A stretch of DNA of 64,000 nt, taken from NCBI GenBank assembly GCA_945859605.1, contig OX243815.1, positions 45,209,193-45,273,192 on the forward strand, written 5' to 3'. This stretch comes from Lumbricus rubellus (Eukaryota; Annelida; Clitellata; Crassiclitellata; Lumbricidae). The notes under the pieces are model-generated. The model made no database searches. It was not told the DNA's origin and worked only from the letters and a program-made list of their open reading frames with translations. Shown here in pieces: positions 36,420-48,900 of the stretch. A program made the position numbers and the translations under genes. How positions within the stretch are numbered: position 1 is the stretch's first letter; each line of letters begins with the position of its first letter.

Positions 36420-37714
36420 TTGGTTTTTTCGATCTGGCCTATGTTTGTGCTGGTTACTGAGCTGGGACGAATTATGAACTGAAGAAGAGTGTTTGCGTAC
36501 AGACAGAACTGGATGACAAGTGCCATTACGTGTCCTTATTGACTGACTGGGTCGACGTTTGTTAAATTGTTAGCCGCTCTGCCTTTTCTTCCTGATCTCT
36601 CTCTGGAAAACCGATGCAAGCCGTCGATATATATATGGACAACCCTTCTGATATGACGCAGCGCTCATGAATAAGCTCGTGTGCTTAGTGCTGATCTGTT
36701 TAGTAGCGCTTTAGCAATTGTAGAGTCGACGATTTGATATGAATCGATTGAAGTTGATATCAGGTATGTAGAAATACAAGGAAAATATAAGCTTTTGCGT
36801 AAGTGTAGTACATAATTTTATAGTTTCGTTAATAATTATTAGGCTCATTCCGTGCTTTTCATTCTTTTAGACGCGTAGGCTATATTTTATTCCGCTTCAC
36901 AAGCCTTGATGCACTGTATTATCGCCCTCCGTTGGCGCTTCTGCAAAATCCAAAAAAGTTGGAAACCCAGACAGAAAGAGATTTGACTGTAAGTATAAAG
37001 CTGTAAAAAGCTTTGATTTATATGCATATAGAATAACCTGCATATAGTACTAATAATTATGTTCACGCGATCTCACAGCCTGTTCTAATAGTTTTTTGGG
37101 ATCGCCGAGTGCACGGCCCTGCTGCGTTCGATTTCTAGAGACGCTTGCGGCGAAACGCTGAACGTGCAGACGCCGACGTGTGTTTTACTACTACAGAAAT
37201 AAAGCGCCGGAGAAATAATTTACCTCAAGACATCGGACTCGATAATGGACCTTTTGATATCGGCGATGAATGATTCTGTGGGATGAGCCTGGGAAAAAAC
37301 ACGCTTCTTCGGTAAAAAAAACTTGGTTAAGAAAACATTTTGTTCTGGTTCTCTGTTTGCAGAACCGTTGCCATTGCGCTGGAACCCCGCTTCTCGTCCG
37401 CGTTGGCAAGACTAGTGAGTTCGTATTTGTCCCGAAGTGTTTTTCCCTCGCGAGCGGTTATCCTTGAGAATCCTTTGCACAAAGTTCTTAGCCTACTGTT
37501 CTGGAATGGCAAATATCTGCTCTTATCTGCTAATACGACTATCAGACCCATCTTGCGAACTCGAACGCTTCCATCGCTTACAATAGGCCTATAGCCTATA
37601 GAAAAGCTAAGCTGAAAACACTTCTCTTCCGCATAGCCTATTCTATTCTGATTGCCCATTTTCCTTCCTTGCCTCTCACCCCAACAAGGTACCCAAAGAG
37701 CCATCCACTTTAGC

Positions 37715-37851
37715 CAGTATGAGAATTGTGGAAAAATAACTGGGGGGTTGGCCTATGATAAACTTGAAATTTGGGTATGAAAAACATACTTTAACATGGG
37801 GCTTTAAAAAAGACTGGGGGAGTTGAACCCCCCCCGGCAATTCTCACCCTG
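37715..37851. mobile_element. hAT-like MITE, 137 bp
   Basis: Ends CAGTATGAGAATTG and CAATTCTCACCCTG; exact 8-bp duplication ACTTTAGC (37,707-37,714; 37,852-37,859). Units C (about 51,438) and D (about 60,090) have the uninterrupted site. A second family member is at 52,588-52,727. Confidence 0.94.
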
Positions 37852-38364
37852 ACTTTAGCCGTGTGACCGCCTACCTACCTGACCCCATGATCTTGACCTG
37901 AGTCTTATCTAGCCTGCCTAGAAAGTTTTTCTTAACTGATTGTGAATAATCTGTTTACTCTCCATTTCGCAACTGTGGACGTTAGCCTATATCTGTAGAA
38001 ATCTCGAGGTTGTTGATAATTCCCTTTCAGTGCTCGTTCATTCACTGTAACGGAAGCCAAATCCATTCTCGTCAGACATTTTGTATGAGCATCCTTAAAC
38101 CTATGCGAAAAAGCTTGCTTTATTTAGACAGAATCTGATGTTGAAGAGGCTGAGTAGGCCTACTCACGATCTTGGCGAAAAGTTATATGTTCTTTGGTAC
38201 AGCTAGTAGCGTATAGGCTATGCTTGTGACCGGCTTATTATTATCATCATCATCACCATCATCATCATATTCACCACCACCATCATCATCATCCGTACCC
38301 TATGCAGGCCTAGCTTAGTAGGTCTATGCAATAACAGGAACATTACACTATAAGGAGTTGTTAA

Positions 38365-38536
38365 CATGGGCGGAGTTTATCAGGAGCTGAGGGGGGGAGC
38401 TAAGCCCCTCCAAGAAGGCCCAGATTCAACTTTTTACCATGAAAATGGTATCCTTTTTCGGGGCTAGCCCCCCCCCCTGTAAGGCCCAGACTCGGGGTTA
38501 GCCTCCCCCAAGAACGGAAACCAAACTCCGCCCATG
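38365..38536. mobile_element. CATGGGCGGAG element, copy 1
   Basis: Ends CATGGGCGGAGTTTATCAG and CCAAACTCCGCCCATG; flanked by TTGTTAA on both sides (7 of 8 positions agree). Units C and D have the empty site GTTGTTAA. Related copies are at 51,744 and 59,663. Confidence 0.85.
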
Positions 38537-38889
38537 ATTGTTAATGGTTACCGGTAGGCCTATATGGAAAATCAGGTGGTATCGTCTTCATCATTTTCAG
38601 CATCACCTGAATCATCATCATTGTCACCACCACCACCACCACCACCACCACCACCACCACCATTATTATTATTTTGTCGGTATAGGCCTAGGAGTTTGCT
38701 AGCGAAACATTTGGTAATAAAATCTGGGTCTTATTAACAAAGACTCGATGAAGACAGCTGCAGCAGCTGGGCGCTTTCTTGCTTATAATTCTCACCGGTC
38801 ACTGATTTAGGCCTATGCACCGTTGAGATTTGATCAACTGTCACATTTTTTCTGAAGAAATATTAAGTCTCGTTTGTTTTGCCTACAAA

Positions 38890-39021
38890 ATGGAGTCTGA
38901 CGGAAATAAATTAATTCTGTTGCCTCCACCGACGTTTGCCTTCAGTTCATGGACTCAAGGGATGGGTGGAAGAGAAGATGATCGTGCAGATGGTGTGGAG
39001 GTGGTAAATTATTTTATGTAG
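38890..39021 (+). other. Short conserved ATG frame repeated in units B, C, D
   Basis: Reads MESDGNKLILLPPPTFAFSS and 24 more residues in unit B. Unit C (52,919) starts MESNGKKLILLPPPTFAFSA and stops; unit D (61,039) starts MESNGNKGILL then diverges. Conserved start, decaying body: either the remains of a first exon of a duplicated gene or a chance frame in non-coding DNA. Not called as a gene. Confidence 0.2.
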
Positions 39022-39099
39022 CGCCAAGGTTTCTGTGAAGAGCTTGTGGCGGAAATCTCGCCGTGAGAGTTCATATAGCCTAGTTCTCACTGTGTGTGT

Positions 39100-39420
39100 C
39101 AATAGGGTGTGTGGATGGATGGATGGATGGAAGAGCGGGTGGTATAGTGGATGGATGAGTAGATGGAGGACAGGTAGGTGGATCATGGGTGAATGAAGGA
39201 ATGAAGTGGGTGAGTGGGTAGGTGGGTGGGGTTGATGGGTGGATGGATGCGTTGCTTAAACAAAATGGATGACGGGACGAAATAGGTGCGTGGGTAGAAT
39301 GGATGGATGTCGGACGGACAGATGGTTGGATTGCTGGAAGGATGGGCTGACGAATGGACGGATGGATTGTTGGGTGGATGGTTGGGTTGCTCGGTGAATT
39401 GTTGGGTGTGTGGGTTCTTA
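39100..39420. repeat. GGAT/GGTT minisatellite of unit B
   Basis: Imperfect (ATGG)n with GGGTGGAT, GGTTGGGT and GACGGATGG variants. Counterparts at 53,170-53,450 and 61,255-61,490 differ in length, so the repeat has changed size since duplication. Confidence 0.85.
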
Positions 39421-40142
39421 ATCCATCCAATAATTATAACACTGGTTCATCATATTATGCGAGATGAATAGTTGCATCTGATGATTTTGTGGAAAACGAG
39501 TGGAAACACCTGGAAGGATTGATGCAACGTTGAGCAGAAGCAGCACACGGTATAACCAGGGTAGCTTGGTCCTCATCGGTCGAATTCCTGCTGTAGCAGG
39601 CTACTCAAGCTTTATCTGGGGTCACTACGGCTCCTGCCCGTTGTCTTAAGATTTCTGTTTTTAGGGTTTCTTCGCATGGGAGCGCCTCTGATTAGATTGT
39701 CGGATCCACTGTGAGGGACGATATATAAATCTGTAAATGAAATGGAACAGCTAGAATAGTGTGACTCGATTTCTATTTCGATAAACCCTTTTCAAACAGA
39801 AACAGACAAAAGAGCTGCATGATGCACTCACAAATTTTAAACACGCATAGTTGCTAATATTGTATTTGTAAACATGAACACCCACACTTAAGGGCAAGAG
39901 GGGCATTTGCCTCTTGAAAATTGAAACCTATTTAACTACTATAACATCCTTTAAAAAAATAAATTTCTCTGCACTAAAATCACTAATAATTAATACTAGT
40001 GATACACAAAGTGAAACTGAGAATTTCAGATTTAGAAACCTGCATTAAAACTACCCGTGTTTTAAATTTCCTGCTTTACATTTTTCAAGCTGTCTTTCCG
40101 AAGATAATAATGATCAAGTGATCATGATAAGTACCAGATCTA

Positions 40143-41894
40143 TTACATTTCCAACGGGTTTCCTTCTTTTACATACGTCCACGCCTTTCCTTTCCGCGTC
40201 AGTGTACAGGATGCATGAATAATAGTACAGATTCCACGTCGATGTGAAAATCCAAGGCATGGTTTGTTGGACAGGGTGTCGCACAGAAATCGACATGCAT
40301 TCCAAGAGATGATACCACCGCCTGACATCATGATTGCGTCACTGTCAAGACACTTTCCGGCAGATCGTCTATACTGCGAGATGGGATGCGAAGGATAATA
40401 CGACGACAGTTTGGTTACGTTAATGTCGGCCTCGAAGCGAGTGAAAAGAGGCATAAGCTGGACATCGTTGATTTTGTAATCCAAATCCGAGAGACCTTCG
40501 AACGAATGATTCGCGTTCTGTTCATATCCGATTTCAATCAGAGCGTGTCTTTCGGGATTTACCTGATTCATCGTATCCGACCCGTGAGGGATTGTGCTGT
40601 ACCGACAGATTTCAGGCGGTGGCTTGTAGATGCTCGAAATCTGAACCACTCGCGACCACATGTCGTCATCTTCTCCGCCCCATCCGAAGTATCTCAACGG
40701 ATATCCGTTGATCATCCGAAACAGTTCTTTCTGAATCGATACAACTCCACCGAAAGACGTGTACAGACTATAGTTGAATTTGTCGACCGATCTGGCTTGA
40801 TGGCGTGGCTGCGGGCCACACGTCATCAGACACCGATCATCTTCAAGGATCATGTCGACGTCATGAAAGATGACACAGTCAAAGGAGAACCTCTTGGCCG
40901 CCTCGAGGAATCCGACGTTCATGCTGGCGGCTTTGTTGAAGACCGCTGGAAAGCGCTGGTCGACGACAAACACTCGGAAGTGAACTTGCTGTCGTTTGAG
41001 AATGGGAATCAAGTGACGGAGTAGGACTCGTAAGTGGTGCGCGCGGTCACGACACGGAATCACGATCGCTAGACGGGTGTGCGAGACGCAGTCCGGTGGC
41101 TTCCACTCTCCACCTACGAGAACGTCGTTTCCGACGGTCTCGACGATATGATCCCAGTCGTTGTCTTCGATCATGTTTACGAAAACCCTTCCTTGGAGAC
41201 TGGGTGGAATGCATGGGCACCAATTAACTCCAGTCGTGTTACGCATCTTCTGCTTACACAAATAACGTTCTTCGGAATGGTATTCCTGAATGGACTCCAT
41301 GTCTTCCGGATCAACAGGAGGCGGACTTAAGAGAAGTGGGTTCTTGCTCGTAGGATGATGAATTTTGACGTCGCTGAAATTTGACGGAGTTACGAAAAGC
41401 GGGTTCTTGCTTGTAGGATGAATTTTGACGTCGCTGAAATTTGACGGAGTTACGAAAAGCGGGTTCTTGCTTGTAGGATGATGAATTTTGACGTCGCTGA
41501 AATTTGACGGAGTTACGAAAAGCGGGTTCTTGCTTGTAGGATGATGAATTTTGACGTCGCTGAAATTTGACGGAGTGACGAAAAGTGGGTTCTTGCTTCT
41601 AAGATGATGAATTTTTACGTTGCTGAAATTTGAAGGACCTAAGAGTAGCGGGTTCTTGCTTGTACGATGATGAACTTTGACGTGGCTGAAATTTGACGGA
41701 CTTATGACAAGCGGCTTCTTGCTTGTAGGATGATGAATTTTGGCGTGCTCGAAATTTAATTGTAACTCCCAAGCTGTCGATTGTCTCATTGCTTCTTGGT
41801 ACCATAGGCTGATGCAAGATATCATGGTTACAACGACAAAAGTTCGACGGAGATATGACTTCAAAACGCGGCGTGAACACGTGCGCTTTGCCAT
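40143..41894 (-). CDS. B4GALT: Beta-1,4-galactosyltransferase-like (GT7) with PAN-like domain, copy B
   Basis: 583 residues, single exon, nearly identical to copy A outside the stem. The 83 extra residues are four more 21-residue stem repeats, one of them lacking a His. Seven repeats in all, mostly [20 protein letters not shown], and nearly identical to each other in DNA. All catalytic marks of the family are present: [28 protein letters not shown] and the following His. The C-terminal six-cysteine PAN-like domain is intact. N-terminal membrane segment and start context are as in copy A. No frameshift or stop, so it is probably functional. It lies downstream of and antisense to the ankyrin gene. 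Confidence 0.88.
   Translation of the reverse strand: MAKRTCSRRVLKSYLRRTFVVVTMISCISLWYQEAMRQSTAWELQLNFEHAKIHHPTSKKPLVISPSNFSHVKVHHRTSKNPLLLGPSNFSNVKIHHLRSKNPLFVTPSNFSDVKIHHPTSKNPLFVTPSNFSDVKIHHPTSKNPLFVTPSNFSDVKIHPTSKNPLFVTPSNFSDVKIHHPTSKNPLLLSPPPVDPEDMESIQEYHSEERYLCKQKMRNTTGVNWCPCIPPSLQGRVFVNMIEDNDWDHIVETVGNDVLVGGEWKPPDCVSHTRLAIVIPCRDRAHHLRVLLRHLIPILKRQQVHFRVFVVDQRFPAVFNKAASMNVGFLEAAKRFSFDCVIFHDVDMILEDDRCLMTCGPQPRHQARSVDKFNYSLYTSFGGVVSIQKELFRMINGYPLRYFGWGGEDDDMWSRVVQISSIYKPPPEICRYSTIPHGSDTMNQVNPERHALIEIGYEQNANHSFEGLSDLDYKINDVQLMPLFTRFEADINVTKLSSYYPSHPISQYRRSAGKCLDSDAIMMSGGGIISWNACRFLCDTLSNKPCLGFSHRRGICTIIHASCTLTRKGKAWTYVKEGNPLEM
41334..41760 (-). repeat. Coding 63-bp minisatellite in copy B stem
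   Basis: Seven units, about 63 bases each, one of 60. On the plus strand each reads GCGGGTTCTTGCTTGTAGGA, then TGATGAATTTTGACGTCGCT, then GAAATTTGACGGAGTTACG. Central units are almost identical, showing recent expansion. Copies A and C have three and five units at the homologous place. Confidence 0.93.
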
Positions 41895-42214
41895 TGTTGC
41901 TCAAGCAACTCTTTCTTTCTGTCTCTAAATAACAGTCAATATACCATTCACAATAGATTTATTTAGCATGAGAAGACTCGTTAAAATGCCTCATTATTTG
42001 GCTACTTGTTGTACAAAACATGGCTTAGACATGGATCTCAAAATTAGATGTCTCTGCAAAAACAACATCCTCTAGAGTTAAACTTTTCTTGTATAAAAAT
42101 AGAGCGATTCTCGTTTTGGATCCCAATGAAATCATTGTAAATTTAGCTTTCGTGGTTGTCATGGAATAAGGAAACCCATTATTATCAAGCCCTGATGTAG
42201 CCATGGGTATCAAG

Positions 42215-43446
42215 CAACGTTCCCTCTAAGGTTTGCCGGTGGTTGTGCAAAATTGGAATCTCTTGTGCAACAATTTACAGTTTCATTTTTTGTGTGCAAA
42301 AATTTTGCGGCAGAAAGGAATGTTCTGTTTCATGTTATGTATCATTAATAGACCTACTAATGCTACCGTTGGTGTTTTTATGCAAAGAAATTTATTTAAA
42401 AAACAAAATGTATGCTAGTCATTAAAATAGGTGTCAATTTTCTTGTGAGCTAGGGCCCCTCTCCGAGCCTCTCGCCTCTGTTTGTGAGCGCCCATGGTCC
42501 TGATGTTAAATAAAGTTTGCTCCTGATGAGGCTATTTACATGGTCGGATATTTCTGCTATAATCTGACTCATCAGACTAAAGCATCTCTGACAATATGTC
42601 TACAGCAAATACTTCCCATTGAGTCATTTAACACAGCAAATCAGCAGTCAACGTGGTAAGCAGACTTTCTTCATCAATCTCATATCATTTTCGATTTCTA
42701 TGAAACCACATTTGGACAATTTGCTAGCAGTAGGGGCTGCGTCCAGAAAATTATGTAGCCTAAATGTAAATTAGTTTACAATTGCGACTGGGTGATTTTG
42801 ACGATGTTCTGGAGGTTTTTTCCAACAAACAAACAAAGAAAATAAATTATTTTCCTCTGACGTAGCCTACGTAAATGAAAATCTAACAATGTCAGTTATC
42901 CAAAAAATTCTATTTGTGCCATTGTCGATATCAATACCAGCCTCTGTCAGCTGAACCTCGAAACCTATTAAATCCGACAAGAGCTAAACGCTGACTGGCC
43001 CGTTTCTAGCTTCCTTTCCGGCTTGCCCCACGGGCCACACCCACACTTTTGGTGGTCAGTTACACATGCCGAACGCGCACCTATAATTACCTATTATCCT
43101 GTTCAAATGGCCTAATCGCCTATTCAGGGCCCAACCAATAATTATAGCCGTTATTCATCGCAGTCATAGTCTTCCTCACTTTGAGATTCGCCGCGATAAG
43201 AATTGGAATCGGATGTCAATGGGGATAGCTAGATCGCACGCGTAAACTGACAAAGCGGCCTGAGATACTTTACAGCACTATCGCCGTTGTTTTACAGCCT
43301 AAATGCAGATTTAAATAAAATTGCTACAAGAAAAAATAAAATAAAAAGTAACACGAAAAGTTTTTTGCGCGGCAGATAAATCTTCTACGCGGCAGGAGTT
43401 TTTCTTCTGCGCGGCCGCGCAATCGCGCAGCTCAGAGGGAACGTTG
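42215..43446. mobile_element. hAT-like non-autonomous element, 1.2 kb
   Basis: Ends CAACGTTCCCTCTAAGG and CTCAGAGGGAACGTTG; exact 8-bp duplication GTATCAAG (42,207-42,214; 43,447-43,454). Units A and C have the unoccupied site ATGGGTATGAAGTATTAGC or similar. The right side is rich in GCGCGGC words near 43,370-43,435. No transposase frame. Confidence 0.93.
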
Positions 43447-43746
43447 GTATCAAGTGTTAGCGGCTTCGTTTTCTTAGCCTCAGCATATGAGAGCGAGTGA
43501 CCAATCCTTCTTCACCGTCTTATCGTCATCATCCCACCTTATAGCTGAGTTGGCTAGGGTTGGGGTGCTGACAGAGCACAAATTTCAAAGCAAATGTCTT
43601 CCCTTGTGTCCATCTGCTACTGCATGAATCTAGTCAAGGTTTTCTTTTAAGGGATATGTAGTTTTGGTCGTCATTTTGATGTGTTTTTGGCACAGACACG
43701 ATGCATGTTAAAAAATCTGCGTATGTTAATTTTTCTGCATTCTTTT

Positions 43747-43937
43747 GAGAACGGGTGGTCAGTCCTGTCCCTCACCATCTCACCTTTCTATCGTACTCAG
43801 TGCTACTCAATGTAGCTGAGTTGGCTAGGGGTGGGTCTCGGCAGAGCAAGAAATCTCGAAGCAAATGCCGTGGAGGGGATTTGAATCCAAGACCTCTGAG
43901 TTTACAATCCAGCACGCTGGCCACTTACTTGCACCCG
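43747..43937 (-). repeat. tRNA-derived SINE family 2, copy in unit B
   Basis: Same insertion as 24,842-25,019 and therefore older than the duplication. B box GGATTCAAATCC on the minus strand. Confidence 0.75.
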
Positions 43938-44885
43938 AAAGATAAAAAGAAACTTATTAGCCATCTTGTTTATACATGTACACGTTTTTAGGGAAATTTC
44001 AGGGAAGCCCTTTGGAAATCAGTAGTGCTCTGTTAATTAGGTCTAAACAGTGTGGACAGAGAAAGGTAGTGAGAAAACAGTTTCTGTCGTATTGTATTTG
44101 CAAGGCAAAATAAAATTCCATTTAAAGGATTTCTGTCTAAATTATTTTGTTCAGGACTGAAAAGAAAACACCATTTGCATACATGAAGACAATTAAATAT
44201 TTTAAAAAATTAGAATAAGTTTCATCGTGTCCATTTTCTACTGCATGAAGCTAATCAAGTTTTTCTTTTAAGGGATATGTTGTTTTGGTCTTCATTTTGA
44301 TGTTTTTTTTTTAACAGACACAATAATACATGCTAACAAATTTGTGTATGCTAATTTTTTATGACTGCATTCTTTTGCAAATCTCTGCATGTGCATGCAG
44401 GTTTTTAGAAGTAAATTTTAATTAATTACTGAAAATACTTGCAGTGGCAAAGTTTAGTTTAATGAATTTCTTTTATGAGGTTGCTAAGTGCAATTAGTGC
44501 ATGCTTTCTTTTGCATCGATGTTACTAGAACATATAATTATTGGCATGGTAGTTATGGTGATCTGGTAACATGTTGTAGCATATGCATGATACTTAATTA
44601 AGTAATTAGTAGTTTTTGCTGCATGCAAACTTTTGAACTGCCTTTTGAACTGCCTCCACTTTTAAAAACCACTCCTGATATTTAACGGTTTTGACTTGGA
44701 TGCTGTTGGTTGGATTTCTAAGCCGTTTTAACATTCTGTACATTTTTATTAAATGCATTTTCTCTTCACGTGCGGTTTGTAAATTTGTAAATACTTTTGA
44801 GCATATAAACTGATTGAGCCAGCAATTTGCTGTGCTTGCCGAGTATGTCGGAATAATATCTGACCTGTTGGCATTACGCACTTAA

Positions 44886-44956
44886 CCGTTTCGCCCCTGG
44901 GTTCCCGTCACTCAATGGCTAACAAACCGAAATATCGGTTTCTCGGGGCGATAGGG
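44886..44956. mobile_element. TTAA-flanked mini-element (piggyBac-like), 71 bp
   Basis: Ends CCGTTTCGCCCC and GGGGCGATAGGG, between TTAA (44,882-44,885) and TTAA (44,957-44,960). Unit A has the empty site CACTTAAGTTGTCAG at about 25,930, which proves the insertion and the 4-bp duplication. Confidence 0.88.
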
Positions 44957-45548
44957 TTAAGTTGTCAGCTTTGTGAAGGGGCTAGGCAAATATTCGCTTG
45001 CAAACTTGCTAAACCTCCTAATCAGCGTTGCTATTTCTGTGCTATTATGAGCTCATTAATATCAGTGTTGCAAATCATTAATGGAGCTCAGAGCATTGTG
45101 TGATCAAAATTATTTTAAAAGGCCTTGGTTGGTATTGTTTTCTGTTTAAAACAAAGGATAAAATCCAGAGGAGTTGAAACGAGTGTTGTAAGCTTAAATT
45201 TTTTTGTAAGCGTTACTCCATGCTGAGCACAGGAAGCCTAAATGATTCTATGCAAGGAAGACCGTTTTACTACTAATACACTACCAAATACTAATACTAA
45301 GTACTGCAAAATTACTACTATAATTTTTAATGTTGTTTTTACTAGGGAGTATTGTATTTGGTTGAAAGGGTTTTTATTTCCAGCTGTGCATGGAACTTAT
45401 TGTGTTGGCTGTAGGTATTTTCAACCATACTGTTGAGAATTTGTTTCGCAGGCATGAACTTTCAAATACTAGTGTTTTGCCCAATATTTGTGCATGATTT
45501 TGACAATGTTATATCTGGTCTGTTTTGCTCTGGGTTACATGTGCCCTG

Positions 45549-45634
45549 AGCAAATGCGAGTGATGGACTTGCTCAAGGTCCCAACGAGGCCTCTTGAGGC
45601 GAATTCAAAGCTGCAACCCTCCGGCAGCAAGGTG
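45549..45634 (-). repeat. Family-1 SINE fragment at the unit B/C junction
   Basis: Contains AAATGCGAGTGATGGACTTG, CTCAAGGTCCCAACGAGG and TTCAAAGCTGCAACC, a diverged reverse copy of the SINE head and body. It sits exactly where the S segment of unit B meets the R segment of unit C. Confidence 0.65.
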
Positions 45635-45922
45635 ACGAACTATGAACTGAACAAGAGTGTTTGCGCACAGACAGAACAGGATGACAAGTGCCATTACGTG
45701 TCCTTATTGATTGAATGGGTCGACGTTTGTTAAATTGTTAGCCGCTCTGCCTTTTCTTCCTGATCTCTCTCTGGAAAACCGATGCAAGCCGTCGATATAT
45801 ATATGGACAACCCTTCTGATATGCCTCAGCGCTCATGAATAAGCTCGTGTGCTTAGTGCTGATCTGTTTAGTAGCGCTTTAGCAATTTTAGAGTTTACGA
45901 TTTGATATGAATCGATTGAAGT

Positions 45923-48900
45923 CAGTGTTTAATCTAGTCCCCGTCCTCGGGGGGGGGGGGGAATTCAGGTTTCTGGGGGGGGGGGAGACAATTGAGCGTC
46001 CGAAGGACGCTCGTGAGGCGCGTAGCGCTGAGACCGGGAGGGGGAGGGGTATGGGGAGGGGGATTGCCCCTCCCCATCAGAAATTTTTGGAATTTCCACA
46101 TTGCAATGGAAGCATTTTAAGGTGTCATCTTAACAAAAACCTGTACTTGTTCAGAGCCTCATGAGAAATTTTTGGAATTTCCACATTGCAATGGCAGCAT
46201 TTTATGGTGTCTTCTTAACAAAAACCTGTACTTTTTGAGAGCCTCACCAGAAACTTTTGGAATTTCCACATTGCAATGGAAGCATTTTAAGGTGTCATCT
46301 TAACAAAAACCTGTACTTGTTCAGAGCCTCATGAGAAATTTTTTGAATTTCCACATTGCAATGGCAGCATTTTATGGTGTCTTCTTAACAAAAACCTGTA
46401 CTTTTTGAGAGCCTCACCAGAAACTTTTGGAATTTCCACATTGCAATGGAAGCATTTTAAGGTGTCATCTTAACAAAAACCTGTACTTGTTCAGAGCCTC
46501 ATGAGAAATTTTTGGAATTTCCACATTGCAATGGCAGCATTTTATGGTGTCTTCTTAACAAAAACCTGTACTTTTTGAGAGCCTCACCAGAAACTTTTGG
46601 AATTTCCACATTGCAATGGAAGCATTTTATGTTATCATCTTAACAAAAACCTGTACTTGTTCAGAGCCTCATGAGAAATTTTTGGAATTTCCACATTGCA
46701 ATGGCAGCATTTTAAGGTGTCATCTTAACAAAAACCTGTACTTGTTCAGAGCCTCATGAGAAATTTTTTGAATTTCCACATTGCAATGGCAGCATTTTAT
46801 GGTGTCTTCTTAACAAAAACCTGTACTTTTTGAGAGCCTCACCAGAAACTTTTGGAATTTCCACATTGCAATGGAAGCATTTTAAGGTGTCATCTTAACA
46901 AAAACCTGTACTTGTTCAGAGCCTCATGAGAAATTTTTTGAATTTCCACATTGCAATGGCAGCATTTTATGGTGTCTTCTTAACAAACACCTGTACTTTT
47001 TGAGAGCCTCACCAGAAACTTTTGGAATTTCCACATTGCAATGGAAGCATTTTAAGGTGTCATCTTAACAAAAACCTGTACTTGTTCAGAGCCTCATGAG
47101 AAATTTTTGGAATTTCCACATTGCAATGGAAGCATTTTATGGTGTCTTCTTAACAAAAACCTGTACTTTTTGAGAGTCTCACCAGAAACTTTTGGAATTT
47201 CCACATTGCAATGGAAGCATTTTAAGGTGTCATCTTAACAAAAACCTGTACTTGTTCAGAGCCTCATGAGAAATTTTTGGAATTTCCACATTGCAATGGC
47301 AGCATTTTATGGTGTCTTCTTAACAAAAACCTGTACTTTTTGAGAGCCTCACCAGAAACTTTTGGAATTTCCACATTGCAATGGAAGCATTTTAAGGTGT
47401 CATCTTAACAAAAACCTGTACTTGTTCAGAGCCTCATGAGAAATTTTTGGAATTTCCACATTGCAATGGCAGCATTTTATGGTGTCTTCTTAACAAAAAC
47501 CTGTACTTTTTGAGAGCCTCACCAGAAACTTTTGGGATTTCCACATTGCAATGGAAGCATTTTAAGGTGTCATCTTAACAAAAACCTGTACTTGTTCAGA
47601 GCCTCATGAGAAATTTTTTGAATTTCCACATTGCAATGGCAGCATTTTATGGTGTCTTCTTAACAAAAACCTGTACTTTTTGAGAGCCTCATGAGAAACT
47701 TTTGGAATTTCCACATTGCAATGGAAGCATTTTAAGGTGTCATCTTAACAAAAACCTGTACTTGTTCAGAGCCTCATGAGAAATTTTTGGAATTTCCACA
47801 TTGCAATGGCAGCATTTTATGGTGTCTTCTTAACAAAAACCTGTACTTTTTGAGAGCCTCACCAGAAACTTTTGGAATTTCCACATTGCAATGGAAGCAT
47901 TTTAAGGTGTCATCTTAACAAAAACCTGTACTTGTTCAGAGCCTCATGAGAAATTTTTGGAATTTCCACATTGCAATGGCAGCATTTTATGGTGTCTTCT
48001 TAACAAAAACCTGTACTTTTTGAGAGCCTCACCAGAAACTTTTGGAATTTCCACATTGCAATGGAAGCATTTTAAGGTGTCATCTTAACAAAAACCTGTA
48101 CTTGTTCAGAGCCTCATGAGAAATTTTTGGAATTTCCACATTGCAATGGCAGCATTTTATGGTGTCTTCTTAACAAAAACCTGTACTTTTTGAGAGCCTC
48201 ATGAGAAACTTTTGGAATTTCCACATTGCAATGGAAGCATTTTAAGGTGTCATCTTAACAAAAACCTGTACTTGTTCAGAGCCTCATGAGAAATTTTTTG
48301 AATTTCCACATTGCAATGGCAGCATTTTATGGTGTCTTCTTAACAAAAACCTGTACTTTTTGAGAGCCTCACCAGAAACTTTTGGAATTTCCACATTGCA
48401 ATGGAAGCATTTTAAGGTGTCATCTTAACAAATACCTGTACTTGTTCAGAGCCTCATGAGAAATTTTTGGAATTTCCACATTGCAATGGCAGCATTTTAT
48501 GGTGTCATCTTGACAAATACCTGTACTTGTTCAGAACCTCATGAGAAATTTTTGGAATTTCCACATTGCAATGGCAGCATTTTAAGGTGTCATCTTAACA
48601 AAAACCTGTACTTGTTCAGAGCCTCATGAGAAATTTTTGGAATTTCCACATTGCAATGGCAGCATTTTAAGGTGTCATCTTGACAAATACCTGTACTTGT
48701 TCAGAGCCTCACCAGAAACTTTTGGAATTTCCACATTGCAATGGAAGCATTTTAAGGTGTCATCTTAACAAATACCTGTACTTGTTCAGAGCCTCATGAG
48801 AAATTTTTGGAATTTCCACATTGCAATGGCAGCATTTTATGGTGTCTTCTTAACAAAAACCTGTACTTTTTGAGAGCCTCACCAGAAACTTTTGGAATTT

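Larger units (their letters stand above)
36420..39540. repeat. Segmental duplication, R segment of unit B
   Basis: Matches 45,640-45,920 plus 50,342-53,740 (unit C) and 57,530-61,640 (unit D) at high identity, broken only by element insertions. Shared landmarks: CGCCGACGTGTGTTTTACTA, CTCAAGACATCGGACTCGA, CTCTGTTTGCAGAACCGTTG, and ATGGATGG minisatellite at the right end. No conserved long reading frame survives in all three copies; a short one starting ATGGAGTCT is listed separately. Confidence 0.88.
43447..45545. repeat. Segmental duplication, S segment of unit B
   Basis: Matches about 23,870-26,580 of unit A (without its hAT-like element), including a family-2 SINE, GCATGCAAACTTTTGAACTG and TGGTTGAAAGGGTTTTTATT. 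At 44,640 a 13-base TTTTGAACTGCCT is tandemly duplicated relative to unit A. No coding region. Confidence 0.88.

Noticed and set aside
40386..41024. 212-residue plus-strand open frame
   Set aside because: Antisense shadow of galactosyltransferase copy B; equivalent frames in copies A and C are broken.
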